Origin: Scilla litardierei
Lineage: Eukaryota; Streptophyta; Magnoliopsida; Asparagales; Asparagaceae
Assembly (NCBI GenBank): GCA_030789695.1
Contig: CM061141.1
Location: 325,857,938 to 325,921,937, forward strand
Direction: 5' to 3'
DNA: 64,000 nucleotides
The position numbers and the translations under genes are program-made. Under the pieces are notes generated by a model. It made no database searches and had not been told where the DNA came from. It saw nothing but the letters and a program-made list of their open reading frames with translations. Below, one piece after another: positions 54,961-64,000 of the stretch. The first letter of the stretch is position 1, and every line of letters begins with the position of its first letter.

Positions 54961-55569
54961 TGTGGTTTGTGTTCTCAGGTTCAGTGGGAGGTGCTGGGAG
55001 CATCAGTTGTCCATCGAGCACATGGATTTGATCTGTTTGCTGTATACACAGTGAAAAATTTTAATTCAACATTTTTAGTTCAATTATGTAAGTTAAATAC
55101 ATGATGTTCTCATATATTTAACAATCCTGTTAAAGTTTGTTCTCATTTTTTACAACAAAGAAAAATCTATAGTTCATGTGATACATTTGATTAAGTTAAA
55201 AATCTGTAACATTCATCATTTGGATTGTTAAAAATGTGTGGGGTAGGGGTTGTGTGCATGTGTGGTGTTCCCATGGGGGCAGTTTGTAAACATGTATCAG
55301 GTTCTTTAAGGGAGGGTTTAAGCCGTCATGGTGAAGGCCTGACGCCTCGACACCGCCCTCCGGGGAGTCTGCTGCTGCTGGGGAGGTCTAGGTGGTCCTC
55401 TAAGAGTCATGGTATCAGGTGCTGGTGGTGCTGGTAATGAAAGTCTCTGTGGAGCCGGTGGAAGGGTCCTCTGCTGTATCGGTCGGGCTGCCACTGGCCC
55501 ATGCAGGTCCGCTCTTACTCCTCCTCTTGCACCACCTCTTGTAAATTCGAACTGAAAAATAGAGTAAAA
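54961..55569. other. Unassigned DNA with a Tekay-like leader motif
   Basis: GGCCCATGCAGGTCC at about 55497-55511 matches the leader just after the Tekay 5' LTR (46892). On the - strand, 55560-55330 is Pro/Gln/Arg-rich. It may be scrambled leader and gag sequence of an old Tekay-type element. Confidence 0.35.
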
Positions 55570-57060
55570 ATTTAGTTTCTAAAACTGATCTGTTTTTAGA
55601 CAGTCTTGACACCTTTCACTAAAATGAGTAGAACTCCATGCACACTTTATAAAATATTATGATCTTGATGCCGTAGGAAAGCTGGCTTCAAGATCTTCAA
55701 CCCATAATTTTCTTAGATTTTAATTCTGTCTGTAACTTGTAGCAAAATGGACTTGAACTGAACTCAGTTTCTGGTTCAGAATTCTGAAATTATACCTGTC
55801 AGGAGAAAATCCACCATAAATCACATGTGTCAATTGAGTTTATAAAAATTGGTTAGTGAAAGGAAAACACCCATATCTACAACTTTCGTGAAGGGACCAA
55901 AGACCAATTCTGACTGTAGATAGGCTAAAAGTGATGTTCTTTCTGCTTTAACAGTTTTGACAGATTCATATGCTAATTTTGCTTAGTACTTATCATGGTG
56001 TAGTTTTGTTTCAAGTTAAGTTTGTTTGTGCTAATCATGTTCTCAATGACATGCTCTTGATACATGTAATTATGCAGATGGTTCATGAAATATTCGTTAT
56101 GTTAATAATGTTTAAGTTCAATTTGTTTATGCTTTTGTGCTCACATTAGTATGTTCAGAACGATGAGTTTGTGATGATATTCCATGCAATTCTTTAATTG
56201 AGATGATGATGATGATGATGATGATGATATTTGTTAAAAGTTGGTTAAAAGCAGTATTCAAGACCGCTAGATGATTCGTTGACAAACGAAGTAACATCTT
56301 AAAAACTGAGAGTGAGAATGAGGAATGTATCAGTTCTCCTAAAGGAGGGTGATACGGGTTTGGGGAAAAACGAGTAAATTGTAGGTGTTAAGGAGCGGAC
56401 GTAGTATGATTTCTCACTCGCTACGTCACTCCCGTAAGGGGGAGTTGACTAGAGTTAGTGGTCTAACAAGTAAGGGTCACCGTGCATAAAAAGTATTCAC
56501 AACATTACATGCATGCATTAAAGGGAAACTTGGAACCATGCATAAATAATTACATTATGACAGGTAAGTACTGAAATAAACAGGAGAACATGTTGATATG
56601 CATGTTGATATGCAGTAGTAACTTAAAAGTAAACAGTGGAATAGCTCAACATGAGTTAATAGCACTAAAGTAACAGAGGAACAAGTAAACAACATTTAAG
56701 TTTAAAGACAATTACTTTAGATTATCAATTTACATGTTTGGGAACCTGTGTAAATAATAGGACACTTAAGAAGCTGGACTTCACCCAAGGTGGGTGAAAA
56801 GTGGTACTGCAACCAGCGACATAAACACTGGAGGGCCTCTCGTAACTCCTCAGAAGGGAGTGAGAAATCTCGGGTTTTCAGTGGAAAACGGAGCAAACCA
56901 TCATTTACCGTCATGGTGTATCACGAGTACACCACCGGCCTCTCTAACCCTGCCTCCCCCCCTGTCGGCCGCCGGGAGCGTGTGTGAGATATCATCAAAG
57001 TGTCCAGTCCTTAAAAGCCTACTATTTACATGTTTCCCCCCCAACCCAAATCTAAAGTCT
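55570..57060. repeat. Old inverted LTR fragments related to the solo LTR at 13087
   Basis: 55740-56470 matches 14000-14550 in reverse complement. 56742-57050 matches 13788-14110 directly, with ACTTCACCCA, GGTGGGTGAAA and GCAACCAGCGACA shared. Thus two fragments of one LTR family face each other about 56600. Divergence is high, so this is old. Confidence 0.6.
56202..56229. repeat. (GAT)9 microsatellite
   Basis: Nine or so GAT units in a row. Confidence 0.95.
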
Positions 57061-57599
57061 CACCCATTTCTGAATGGATTGAGAGTTTCAGACTTTTGTT
57101 CTCATTCTCACTCTTAATTATCAATATTTACATTATTTGCATCAATATGTCATTTAACAGTCTCAATTACCGCTCATATATTCCACATCTCATTATCTCA
57201 TTATCAAATCATGTATATCTCTTTTCAATTGCATTTTTTTATATTATATCATGGTAAAGTCCACATATGAATAATGTCAATGATATCATAAAGCTTCTTT
57301 TCTTGCATCTGGGATAATGATAAAATGAAAGCATCAAGGTGGTGTCATTTTCAGAACATACATCTTTAACATATGAAACAGAGAAGTCATCATATGAATT
57401 TCACAAGTGATATCTCATTAACATGTATCTCATTAATATGTAACGTACATCACATAATAATCAAAAATTCTTTACAAAGGAAAATAAGCCACTATTTATT
57501 AATAAGACAAAAGATCTTACTCCACTTAATCTGTATTCTATTAAGATATCATAAATATCCATTAATTCTAAAGACTAGCTTGTTATAACAAGTGCAAAG
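57061..57599. other. AT-rich unassigned DNA
   Basis: No gene, possibly more of the old LTR fragment. Short frames are low-complexity. Confidence 0.5.
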
Positions 57600-58976
57600 C
57601 CTCTGTAAGGGCCCTGGTTGCATGTGTGAGAGGCTAGTGTTTTAGACACACCGGTCTCTTTTGCATAAAATGTATATTGTGGTCATTTTTCCAACAATCC
57701 AAGTGATGATACTGTGGAGCATTCCATTTGGATGCAAATGAAATTCTTACATTGCATGGGAGCTAATCTGTCCAATGGCCTAAGATCACTGGCATACAAG
57801 GATGACTATACAGTACTCAATTTTCTAGTCCAGTTAGTGTGCTAGTGGCTCCAGAGAAATGAAATCATATTATTTTTGATGCAAATTGCAATGATCTGAC
57901 ATCCCCATTAAAACAAATCCTCACTCCATCTACATAAAATCTCAGGGTTAACAAAATTACCTCAACTCAACTATCAAGATTGTTGGACACATTTCAAGAA
58001 TAGATTCTTTTAAACAATTTGAAGAGAACCAACTACTGAAATTAAGTACGCAATCCAAAATAGTAAACACATGGGAATAATAATCAACACAGCACGACAC
58101 ATGGTCATTGGTAACGCAGTTCGGTGCGCACACCTACATCTGCGGGGCCTCGCCCAGAAATTCAAATTACTCCACTAAAATAATGATAATTACAATCACC
58201 AATACTATTTGATACTAGGAGAAGCAAACTCCTCCTCAATACAAACTGCAAGGGTTGATCTCAATCAACCCCGTGGAGTAATTTGCGCAAGCTCCCCTTG
58301 CGAGCAAGATCCCCTTGCAATACTGACCAAGATCAACTCCCTTGATCCCCTACCTCAGTAGTCGTCAGCCTCCTCCCGGAGTTAGATATCACTTTCGCAA
58401 AAGCTGATCTCCCAAAGCGATAATCATCACGCCAATCCAACTACAAACTTTACTTCGCTCACACTACGAAGTTGTTAAGTTGTTAATAACAATTCCACCG
58501 GTATAATCACTGAGGATTTCCGAACAACACAGAGCGCAGCTAGGCGAGATAGATCAGTTAAAGAAGATATCTCAGCAGACAAACAGATCTGAATCCGAAT
58601 AAATATCTTTAACCATTCTTCAACAGCTTCAACAAATATAACCATGAGAGCCACCTGTCCTGCACTGAAAGAGAAGATATGAATCTGTTCAACAAGCACG
58701 ATAACTCCTTATCTCCAATAACACAAATCAATTACGACAAGGTCTTATCTTCAACAGTCGTAACTCAAACAACTACATAAAATGTCCAGGATGACAGATC
58801 TCAGATGTTAGAACAGCAAGTTCAACATTTCTTATGACACAATGTTCAACATTTCATAAGTACACAATGTGTCACGGTCACAAATGTTGAACAATGAATT
58901 CAACATTTCATATGACATATTGTTCAACAATCCTCATGAACCATTATGCCACAAATGACAAACAATAGCCATAACA
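57600..58976 (-). repeat. SIRE C 3' LTR (- orientation, left end uncertain)
   Basis: Starts at 58976 (TGTTATGGC on the - strand). Near 58811-58935 are four or so copies of GTTCAACATTTC or its inverse. CTACATCTGCGGGG (58133) resembles the R region of other SIRE LTRs. No CACCCCCCC end was found. Confidence 0.6.
58805..58935. repeat. TTCAACATTTC repeats in SIRE C U3
   Basis: GTTCAACATTTC is at about 58817, 58850 and 58898 (variants), with inverted TGTTGAACA at 58883. Confidence 0.75.
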
Positions 58977-58989
58977 ATCTCCCCCTTTG
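58977..58989 (-). promoter_or_regulatory. Polypurine tract of SIRE C
   Basis: On the - strand CAAAGGGGGAGAT directly precedes TGTTATGG. Confidence 0.8.
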
Positions 58990-59256
58990 GCTTTTAGTGG
59001 CACAATCAAACTGAATAATATCTGACACCATCATATGCATATAATAGACTGAAGAGACAAGGTCGAGAAGTAGACGTTCCAGTCATTAATAAGAACATCA
59101 GAGATACCACTGTACTTCAACAGGTAGATCATACAACAAAAAAATACTCCCCCAAGAAGTTCAAGAAGTTACAGATGACAGATCACCACCAACATATCAT
59201 CACATCAAAAGGCAAAACACCACTATCTCCCCCTTTGTGACGCCAAAAGTCAAAGG

Positions 59257-60424
59257 TCATACCTTGTCAGAAGACACTTTAGCTTGGAACTGAACAATTC
59301 TTTCCTGGAGAAACATTCTCTGAGCTTGAAGAAGAACTCTCTGACTATCAAGCATATCAAACTGATCATTTACAGTTTTGACAGCCCGCTGAAGCACCAA
59401 CATATCATCCAGTAAATCTTGCACAGAAACTTTTGATGAAGTCCTTTTGCCAGCAGATTTCGAGCCAGATTGAGGAGAAGTAGATGAGGAAGGCACAGAG
59501 GACACAGAAGCCGAAGGAAGAACTGATAAATCATCAATTTTACATGCTACAGACTTGGTAGTGAAGCTGATCAAGTCACATGACACAGGAAGTTCAGATG
59601 AGTCAGGAACAACCCTTTGCGAAAAAAGTATCATGGAAATGAGGGAGACATGAGGCAGTGAAGTATTAGGTGCAGAAGACTCAGATAGAGAAAGGATGGA
59701 GTCAAAAATAAGTCGACCCAAATTGAAAGATTTCTTAGTTCCGGCAGCAAACAATAATTTACACATGGCCTTGGTGACAATCGACATGTTGGACGTTGGC
59801 AACCAATTACGGGTGGCAATGCGATAGAGTAAAAAGAACTTTGCAGTTAACGCAGAGGAAGGGAAGGAAAACGTCTTTGGCCAACACACAAATTGCCCAC
59901 CAGTGACAGTCTGGATGAATAAATCATAGTCTTCACCAACAGAAGCACCATAAGAAGGGAGGTTCTGATTGCACGGCCACTTAAGAAGTTTGTTGATGAC
60001 AGCAGGGAAGAAAGGAATAATCTTGCCTCGAATAAAAGTCTGAAAGCCCCATTTCGAAGCAGAATCCGCTGAGGACTTGGAGAGGTTACAGTAAAATTCT
60101 CGGACCAGTACTGGATAAAAAGTCTTAAAGCAGCTTGCTGCTTGGAAGAGATCAATGTCCTTGAGAAAGACTATGAAGTGGGTCTGTTTAAAAGATGAGA
60201 CAGCAAGAGACTTTTCACCAAAGATAGACCGCTCTGAGTAGACAGCCCATCGATTCTGGCAAGACTTATCAAAAAATTGATTGGATAAAGCCCCAGATGC
60301 AGACACAGCAGAAGGGGAGAAAGAACTTGAACCATCAGACTTCTTGGGTATCTTCGAAGGAGAAACCCTACAAGATCTGGATGAAGCTTTGCATTTGAGT
60401 GACGCAGATCTAGTTCTGCGAGGG
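59257..60424 (-). pseudogene. SIRE C env-position ORF, 5'-truncated
   Basis: Open for about 388 codons from the junction at 60424 to the stop at 59257. The first internal Met gives 349 residues. A Ser/Lys-rich N-terminal part (KIPKKSDGSS) is followed by the same domain as in 38044-39609 (FKTFYPVLVREFYCNLS, KLLFAAGTKKSFNLG; PF20167-like), a Ser-rich linker and a C-terminal coiled coil (LDDMLVLQRAVKTVND, LLQAQRMFLQERIVQF). No signal peptide or membrane segment is evident. The real start was lost to the Athila LTR. Confidence 0.7.
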
Positions 60425-60910
60425 TGATCACTCCATATTTTACACCTTTTTTCCGCATGTTTTCACACCATTTCGGTTGCTCATATTGCGATTTTCACGA
60501 TTATTCGACGATATTGCATTACTTTTCACTATTTCTTGTTTTTGTCGGATTTCAGGAAATATGGAGCGATTGGGAGCAAAAATGAGCTAAAGGGACTTGC
60601 ACCCACTCCGGAGCGTCACCCAAGGCTCTTTTGAGGGTTATTCGGCGATGGGAGATGTGTGGAAGAAGAAGGAACTCCGTAGGAGCGACGAGGAGGAGAA
60701 ACGGAGAAGATTGGGCATTTTCAGCATGCCACTCGGCCGAGTGAAGGAGTCACTCGGCCGAGCAAAGAAGCCCGCTCGGCCGGCCAGATCGGACACGTAA
60801 TTACTTGAAGATTAGCGTGCACTCGGCCGAGTGACGACATCCCACTCGGCCGAGTATGGAGACACCACTCGCCCGAGTGGCACACGAACGATGGCATCCA
60901 AAAGAGCCGA
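60425..60910 (+). repeat. Athila-type LTR start, interrupted by SIRE D
   Basis: Begins TGATCACTCCATATTTTACACC like 27488 and shares CGATTATTCGACGATAT and ATATGGAGCGATT. It carries about six CACTCGGCCGAGTG palindromes (60728-60880). It stops at 60910, where the SIRE D LTR begins. The rest should lie beyond the window. Confidence 0.85.
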
Positions 60911-62221
60911 TGTTGGAACTTGAAATTTCCATCCTCTCTTCCAACAAGTTTTGATGTGACAAATCAATATATTTCATGTTACTAACTTTATCTATGCAGA
61001 TGTGCAGCTTCAACGCAAATTCATTCACATCACGCATATGAACAAAGTACAAGGATCTTCTGCAAAAACAACATTGCTACTCAAATTACGTGTGAAACAC
61101 GTATCTACGGAATGATGTAATTTTTACTTTTTAGATAGCTTCAGGGCCTTGATTATATCTTATCATATATCCCTAAGCTCAAATCTACATCATCTCCTAA
61201 CTCATTTCGATTCTAAGTCAAAATTCGTACTTTTAAGTATTAACCTACTAGGATTATTCCTACCATGCCAAAATAGTTATATTTTGACTTGATACTTTCA
61301 GAAAAGGATATATCCGTTATCTATTCCACGTCACCAAAATTTTGTGACCGTTTGTGACCGTTTCAAAATTGGCAGGCTACGGATTTTCGTAGCATGCCAA
61401 AATGCTTTTGAAGCTGAAATTTTCCAGAACAGTTTCTGACCGTTCTCCAACGTTCCTCTCAGTTTCTGAACGTTGTGCAACGTCTCTTTTAGAGCCGTTC
61501 ACAACCGTTTCTAAAACCTATAAAAGGAGGGGTACCCCCTCTCATTTTCCACACACTTTCCTCTTCTTAATTCTGATTTTGTTGAAAGCAAGTCTTTTAT
61601 TCTCTTAAGTAATTCTGCCATTAGTTGTTCTTTTCTTATTTGTAAGAAGAAATCATTAGATTTCTCTCTTCATTTAAGAACGGAAGAACTTGGATTTTCA
61701 ACATCACTTTTGGAAAGTTGTTTGTGTTCATAATTGCAAGAAGATATCAATAGATATCTCTCTTCTTTTATGAACCAGAGAACTTCAAGTGTTGCGCTTC
61801 ATTACATATCTTTTACATCTTGAAGTTCATCTTCTAAACACCATCCTTGAATTCATTCTCTGAAATTTATAACAAGGCTATAGGTGTTTTTCTATTTTCT
61901 TATTTAACAGGTTGGAATCTCTGTTTAGAGATTGTACAAAGTTTGGGACACGGGGAGTGTCGCCATTTTTGTAAGTTCGTGCTTGCGGGGCAAGTGATTA
62001 TAGTGGATTGAAAATCTCTACGGGGTAGAGGACTGGAGTAGGATCACAAGGATCCGAACCAGGATAAATCTCTGTGTTTGCGATTGGTTTAATTTTCAGC
62101 ACTTGTCATTTTATTTCTGTGCCATCTTTGCAAATATTACTAACATCTTATTTGCGACAATTTTTAATATACACTATTCACCCCCCCTCTAGTGTATTGA
62201 TCCTTACAGGCTAAAATTACA
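60911..62221 (+). repeat. SIRE D 5' LTR
   Basis: 1311 bp, from TGTTGGAACTTGAAA to AAAATTACA. It ends with CTATTCACCCCCCCTCTAG 35 bases before the boundary, as in SIRE B. U3 (61340-61515) holds about nine CCGTT/AACGTT motifs, many in CAGTTTCTGACCGTT context. Confidence 0.85.
61519..61526 (+). promoter_or_regulatory. TATA box of SIRE D LTR
   Basis: TATAAAAG in AACCTATAAAAGGAGGGG, an ideal TATA context just after the CCGTT cluster. Confidence 0.8.
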
Positions 62222-62223
62222 TT

Positions 62224-62235
62224 TGGTATCAGAGC
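62224..62235 (+). promoter_or_regulatory. Primer-binding site, initiator tRNA-Met
   Basis: TGGTATCAGAGC, two bases after the LTR, is complementary to the 3' end of plant initiator tRNA-Met. Confidence 0.95.
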
Positions 62236-62244
62236 AAGGTAAAG

Positions 62245-63984
62245 ATGGCAGCAAGTTCCTCAAACATGAACGCAGTTCCGCACAACTACAATCAGCAACC
62301 TGAAGGGCACTCTCAAACTCGTCCTCCTCTATTTGATGGTTCAAATTACTCATATTGGAAAATACGAATGGAGATTCATCTCCAAAGTATGAATTATGAG
62401 ATTTGGGACATCGTAGAGACAGGATACGAAAAGCCAACAACTCCTGTTGCTGATTGGACCGCCAACGACAAAGCTGCAAAAACCAACAACTCAAAGGCCA
62501 TGAATGCTTTATTTTGTGCTATGGATAAACATGAGTTTAATCGAGTATCTCAGGCCAAAAGTGCTCAGGAAATTTGGCATATACTTGAGGTAACTCATGA
62601 AGGAACCAGTAAAGTGAAGGAAACCAAGATTTCCGTTTTGGTTCACAAATTCGAATTGTTCAAGATGAAGGATCAAGAGACAATTGGAGAAATGAACACC
62701 AGGTTTACTTATATTATAAATTCTTTAAATGCTCTTGGAAAAACTTACACTCCTCTTGAGCAGGTTCGCAAGATTCTTAAAGCTTTAACTCCAGAATGGC
62801 GCCCAAAAATCACTGCAATTGAAGAAGCCAACGATCTTTCAACTTTAACTGTTGAAAATCTTATGGGTAACTTAATGGCCCATGAAGTTACATTACAAGA
62901 TCAGAAAGAAGAATCAGAACAGAAGAAGAAAGTACTTGCCTTCAACGCAACATCAGATAATGAAGATTCAGATGATGATATGGCATTCTTTGCCAAAAAC
63001 TTCAGAAAATTCTTTCAGAAAGGTAAGTATAATAATTTTAAATCTAAGAATACTGATTCCTCTCTTTGCTTTAATTGCAATAAGCCAGGACATATGAAGA
63101 AAGACTGTCCACTTCTCAAAGCAAAGTTCAAAACTTCCAACAATGATCAATCCAGAAGGGAAAGGAAGTTTGACAAAATGAAAAAGGCATTTGCAGCAAC
63201 ATGGGATGATTCTTCAGATGATGAAGATGATGATGTAAATGAAAGTGCCAACATGTGCTTTATGGCACAAGATGATGAAGATGAGGTAAGTTCTTTTAAT
63301 AACGAAGAATTACTTGATGCATTAAAAGATCTCTATTCTCGTTTCAAAAAATTGAATAGTCAACATAAATCATTGAAACAGAATAATGATGATCTTCTTT
63401 CTAAATATCAAGAATTATCATCTTCTAAAAACATTGAGAATACTTCTTCTCAAGTTTTGAATCTTAGTAAAGAGAATGTTATTCTCAAAACTAAGAATTT
63501 AGAATTACATACACAAATATCCGAAATGGATAAAAGTATTTCATCACTAAAGATGAAATATGACGAGATGTCATCCAATGTTAATAAATTTAACAAAGGA
63601 AAGACTAATCTCGATGATTTGCTTAAAATTCAATATCCTGAAAATCATAGACAAGGATTGGGATATTCAAAAAAAGATGCACCCAAAACTTATAACACTT
63701 CTTCCTCTTGTGGTAAAACAACTTTTGTTAAACCACAAAAGAAGAATCATGCATTTATTTACACGAAGAAAGTAAACATTCCTACTTCTTCTTCACAAAG
63801 AAATGTTACTAACATTTCAAAAACAATTTCTAGGAAACCTACTACAATTAGTATATGGGTTCCTAAGGATTCATGTTTAAATGATAGAAATATTTATATT
63901 TCTCATTTTATACATTCTATTGTTCATTCTAATGATTACATTAGAAAGCCAAATTCCACTTGGGTTTGGCTTCCTAAAATCTAA
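62245..63984 (+). CDS. SIRE D gag
   Basis: 579 residues from ATG 62245, nine bases after the primer site. Order: a short Ser/Asn/Gln leader; a UBN2 copia gag domain (about 25-220) starting PPLFDGSNYSYWKIRME; an acidic segment; a zinc knuckle CFNCNKPGHMKKDC (about 275); a second acidic block; a coiled coil of about 100 residues (LYSRFKKLNSQHKSL, KNLELHTQISEMD); a conserved FNKGKTNLDDLL/GLGYSKK region; and WVPKDSC then WVWLPKI before TAA. Family members separate gag from pol by this stop. Intact and probably expressible. Confidence 0.92.
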   Translation: MAASSSNMNAVPHNYNQQPEGHSQTRPPLFDGSNYSYWKIRMEIHLQSMNYEIWDIVETGYEKPTTPVADWTANDKAAKTNNSKAMNALFCAMDKHEFNRVSQAKSAQEIWHILEVTHEGTSKVKETKISVLVHKFELFKMKDQETIGEMNTRFTYIINSLNALGKTYTPLEQVRKILKALTPEWRPKITAIEEANDLSTLTVENLMGNLMAHEVTLQDQKEESEQKKKVLAFNATSDNEDSDDDMAFFAKNFRKFFQKGKYNNFKSKNTDSSLCFNCNKPGHMKKDCPLLKAKFKTSNNDQSRRERKFDKMKKAFAATWDDSSDDEDDDVNESANMCFMAQDDEDEVSSFNNEELLDALKDLYSRFKKLNSQHKSLKQNNDDLLSKYQELSSSKNIENTSSQVLNLSKENVILKTKNLELHTQISEMDKSISSLKMKYDEMSSNVNKFNKGKTNLDDLLKIQYPENHRQGLGYSKKDAPKTYNTSSSCGKTTFVKPQKKNHAFIYTKKVNIPTSSSQRNVTNISKTISRKPTTISIWVPKDSCLNDRNIYISHFIHSIVHSNDYIRKPNSTWVWLPKI

Positions 63985-64000
63985 TCCCAAGGACCCTCAA
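63985..64000 (+). other. Start of gag-pol spacer of SIRE D
   Basis: Only 16 bases. Pol should follow beyond the window. Confidence 0.5.

Larger units (their letters stand above)
57600..60424 (-). mobile_element. SIRE-lineage remnant C, - strand: env-position ORF, 3' UTR, LTR
   Basis: On the - strand: env-position ORF (60424-59257), CAAAGGGGGAGA tract (59237-59226), polypurine tract (58989-58977) and LTR start TGTTATGGC at 58976. The LTR's left limit is uncertain, with 57600 being an estimate. The 5' side is cut at 60424 by the Athila LTR. Gag and pol are absent from this window. Confidence 0.75.
60911..64000 (+). mobile_element. SIRE-lineage Ty1/copia element D, 5' half, probably intact
   Basis: LTR 60911-62221, primer site 62224, gag ORF 62245-63984 with no break, continuing past the window. 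It is nested in an Athila LTR that is itself nested in SIRE C, so it is the youngest of that stack. Confidence 0.88.

Noticed and set aside
55330..55560. gag start of a - strand Tekay-type element
   Set aside because: The - strand protein is Pro/Gln/Arg-rich, but the leader motif at 55497 is in + orientation and adjacent LTR pieces conflict, so no consistent element can be drawn.

Overview
This window is repeat-rich nuclear DNA from a flowering plant, probably a eudicot, although the species cannot be read from the sequence. Nearly all of it is nested LTR retrotransposons. The plant assignment rests on plant-only lineages (Tat, Tekay, Athila and SIRE), plant-style introns, a Helitron, a 9-bp-TSD Mutator-like foldback element and one decayed exon resembling plant APC5. 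No rRNA, tRNA, CRISPR or intact host gene was found. Most long open frames in the tandem arrays are shadows of an 80-bp repeat that lacks stops.

Layout, left. 1-23458 is the 3' part of a Ty3/gypsy Tat-lineage element on the + strand. It holds a pol remnant (second RNase H plus integrase) with five stops, then an 80-bp tandem array of about 46 units, a 3' region with an antisense gene (PF04195-like, at least one intron, two stops), a polypurine tract and a 3' LTR (22410-23458). Two later insertions split the array. One is a very young 9.4-kb non-coding element (3056-12468) with 3302-bp LTRs, TSD GGCAG and Tekay-like ends: a large retrotransposon derivative (LARD). The other is a solo LTR (13087-15841).

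Layout, middle. 23459-27487 is a wrecked Ty1/copia element on the - strand. 27488-29599 is an Athila-type LTR carrying a Mutator-like foldback element. 29600-31496 is a SIRE gag remnant (A). 31497-33777 is a large inverted repeat of SIRE LTR starts, one arm carrying a Helitron. 33778-42358 is a SIRE element (B) with pol, an intact env-position ORF (38044-39609) and a 3' LTR. 42359-44449 holds a copia LTR fragment and otherwise unassigned DNA.

Layout, right. 44455-54135 is a full-length Tekay chromovirus with TSD CTATA. Its gag-pol carries two apparent introns and one stop. The DNA it interrupted continues after 54141 with APC5-like exon remnants and old inverted LTR fragments. A - strand SIRE remnant (C, to 60424) follows, then an Athila LTR start (60425-60910), then the 5' half of a fresh SIRE element (D, 60911-64000) with LTR, PBS and intact gag.

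Most noteworthy: the U3 of the copia/SIRE LTR (about 40880-41560) and of the gypsy/Tekay LTR (about 44570-45145) share several hundred bases, including an array of nested palindromes built on TAGTCGGT/ACCGACTA. The same array lies just upstream of the SIRE env-position ORF. This suggests exchange of a promoter module between unrelated retrotransposon superfamilies. Second, the Tekay gag/pol boundary looks like a retained-or-spliced intron containing the gag stop, a possible gag:pol ratio switch.
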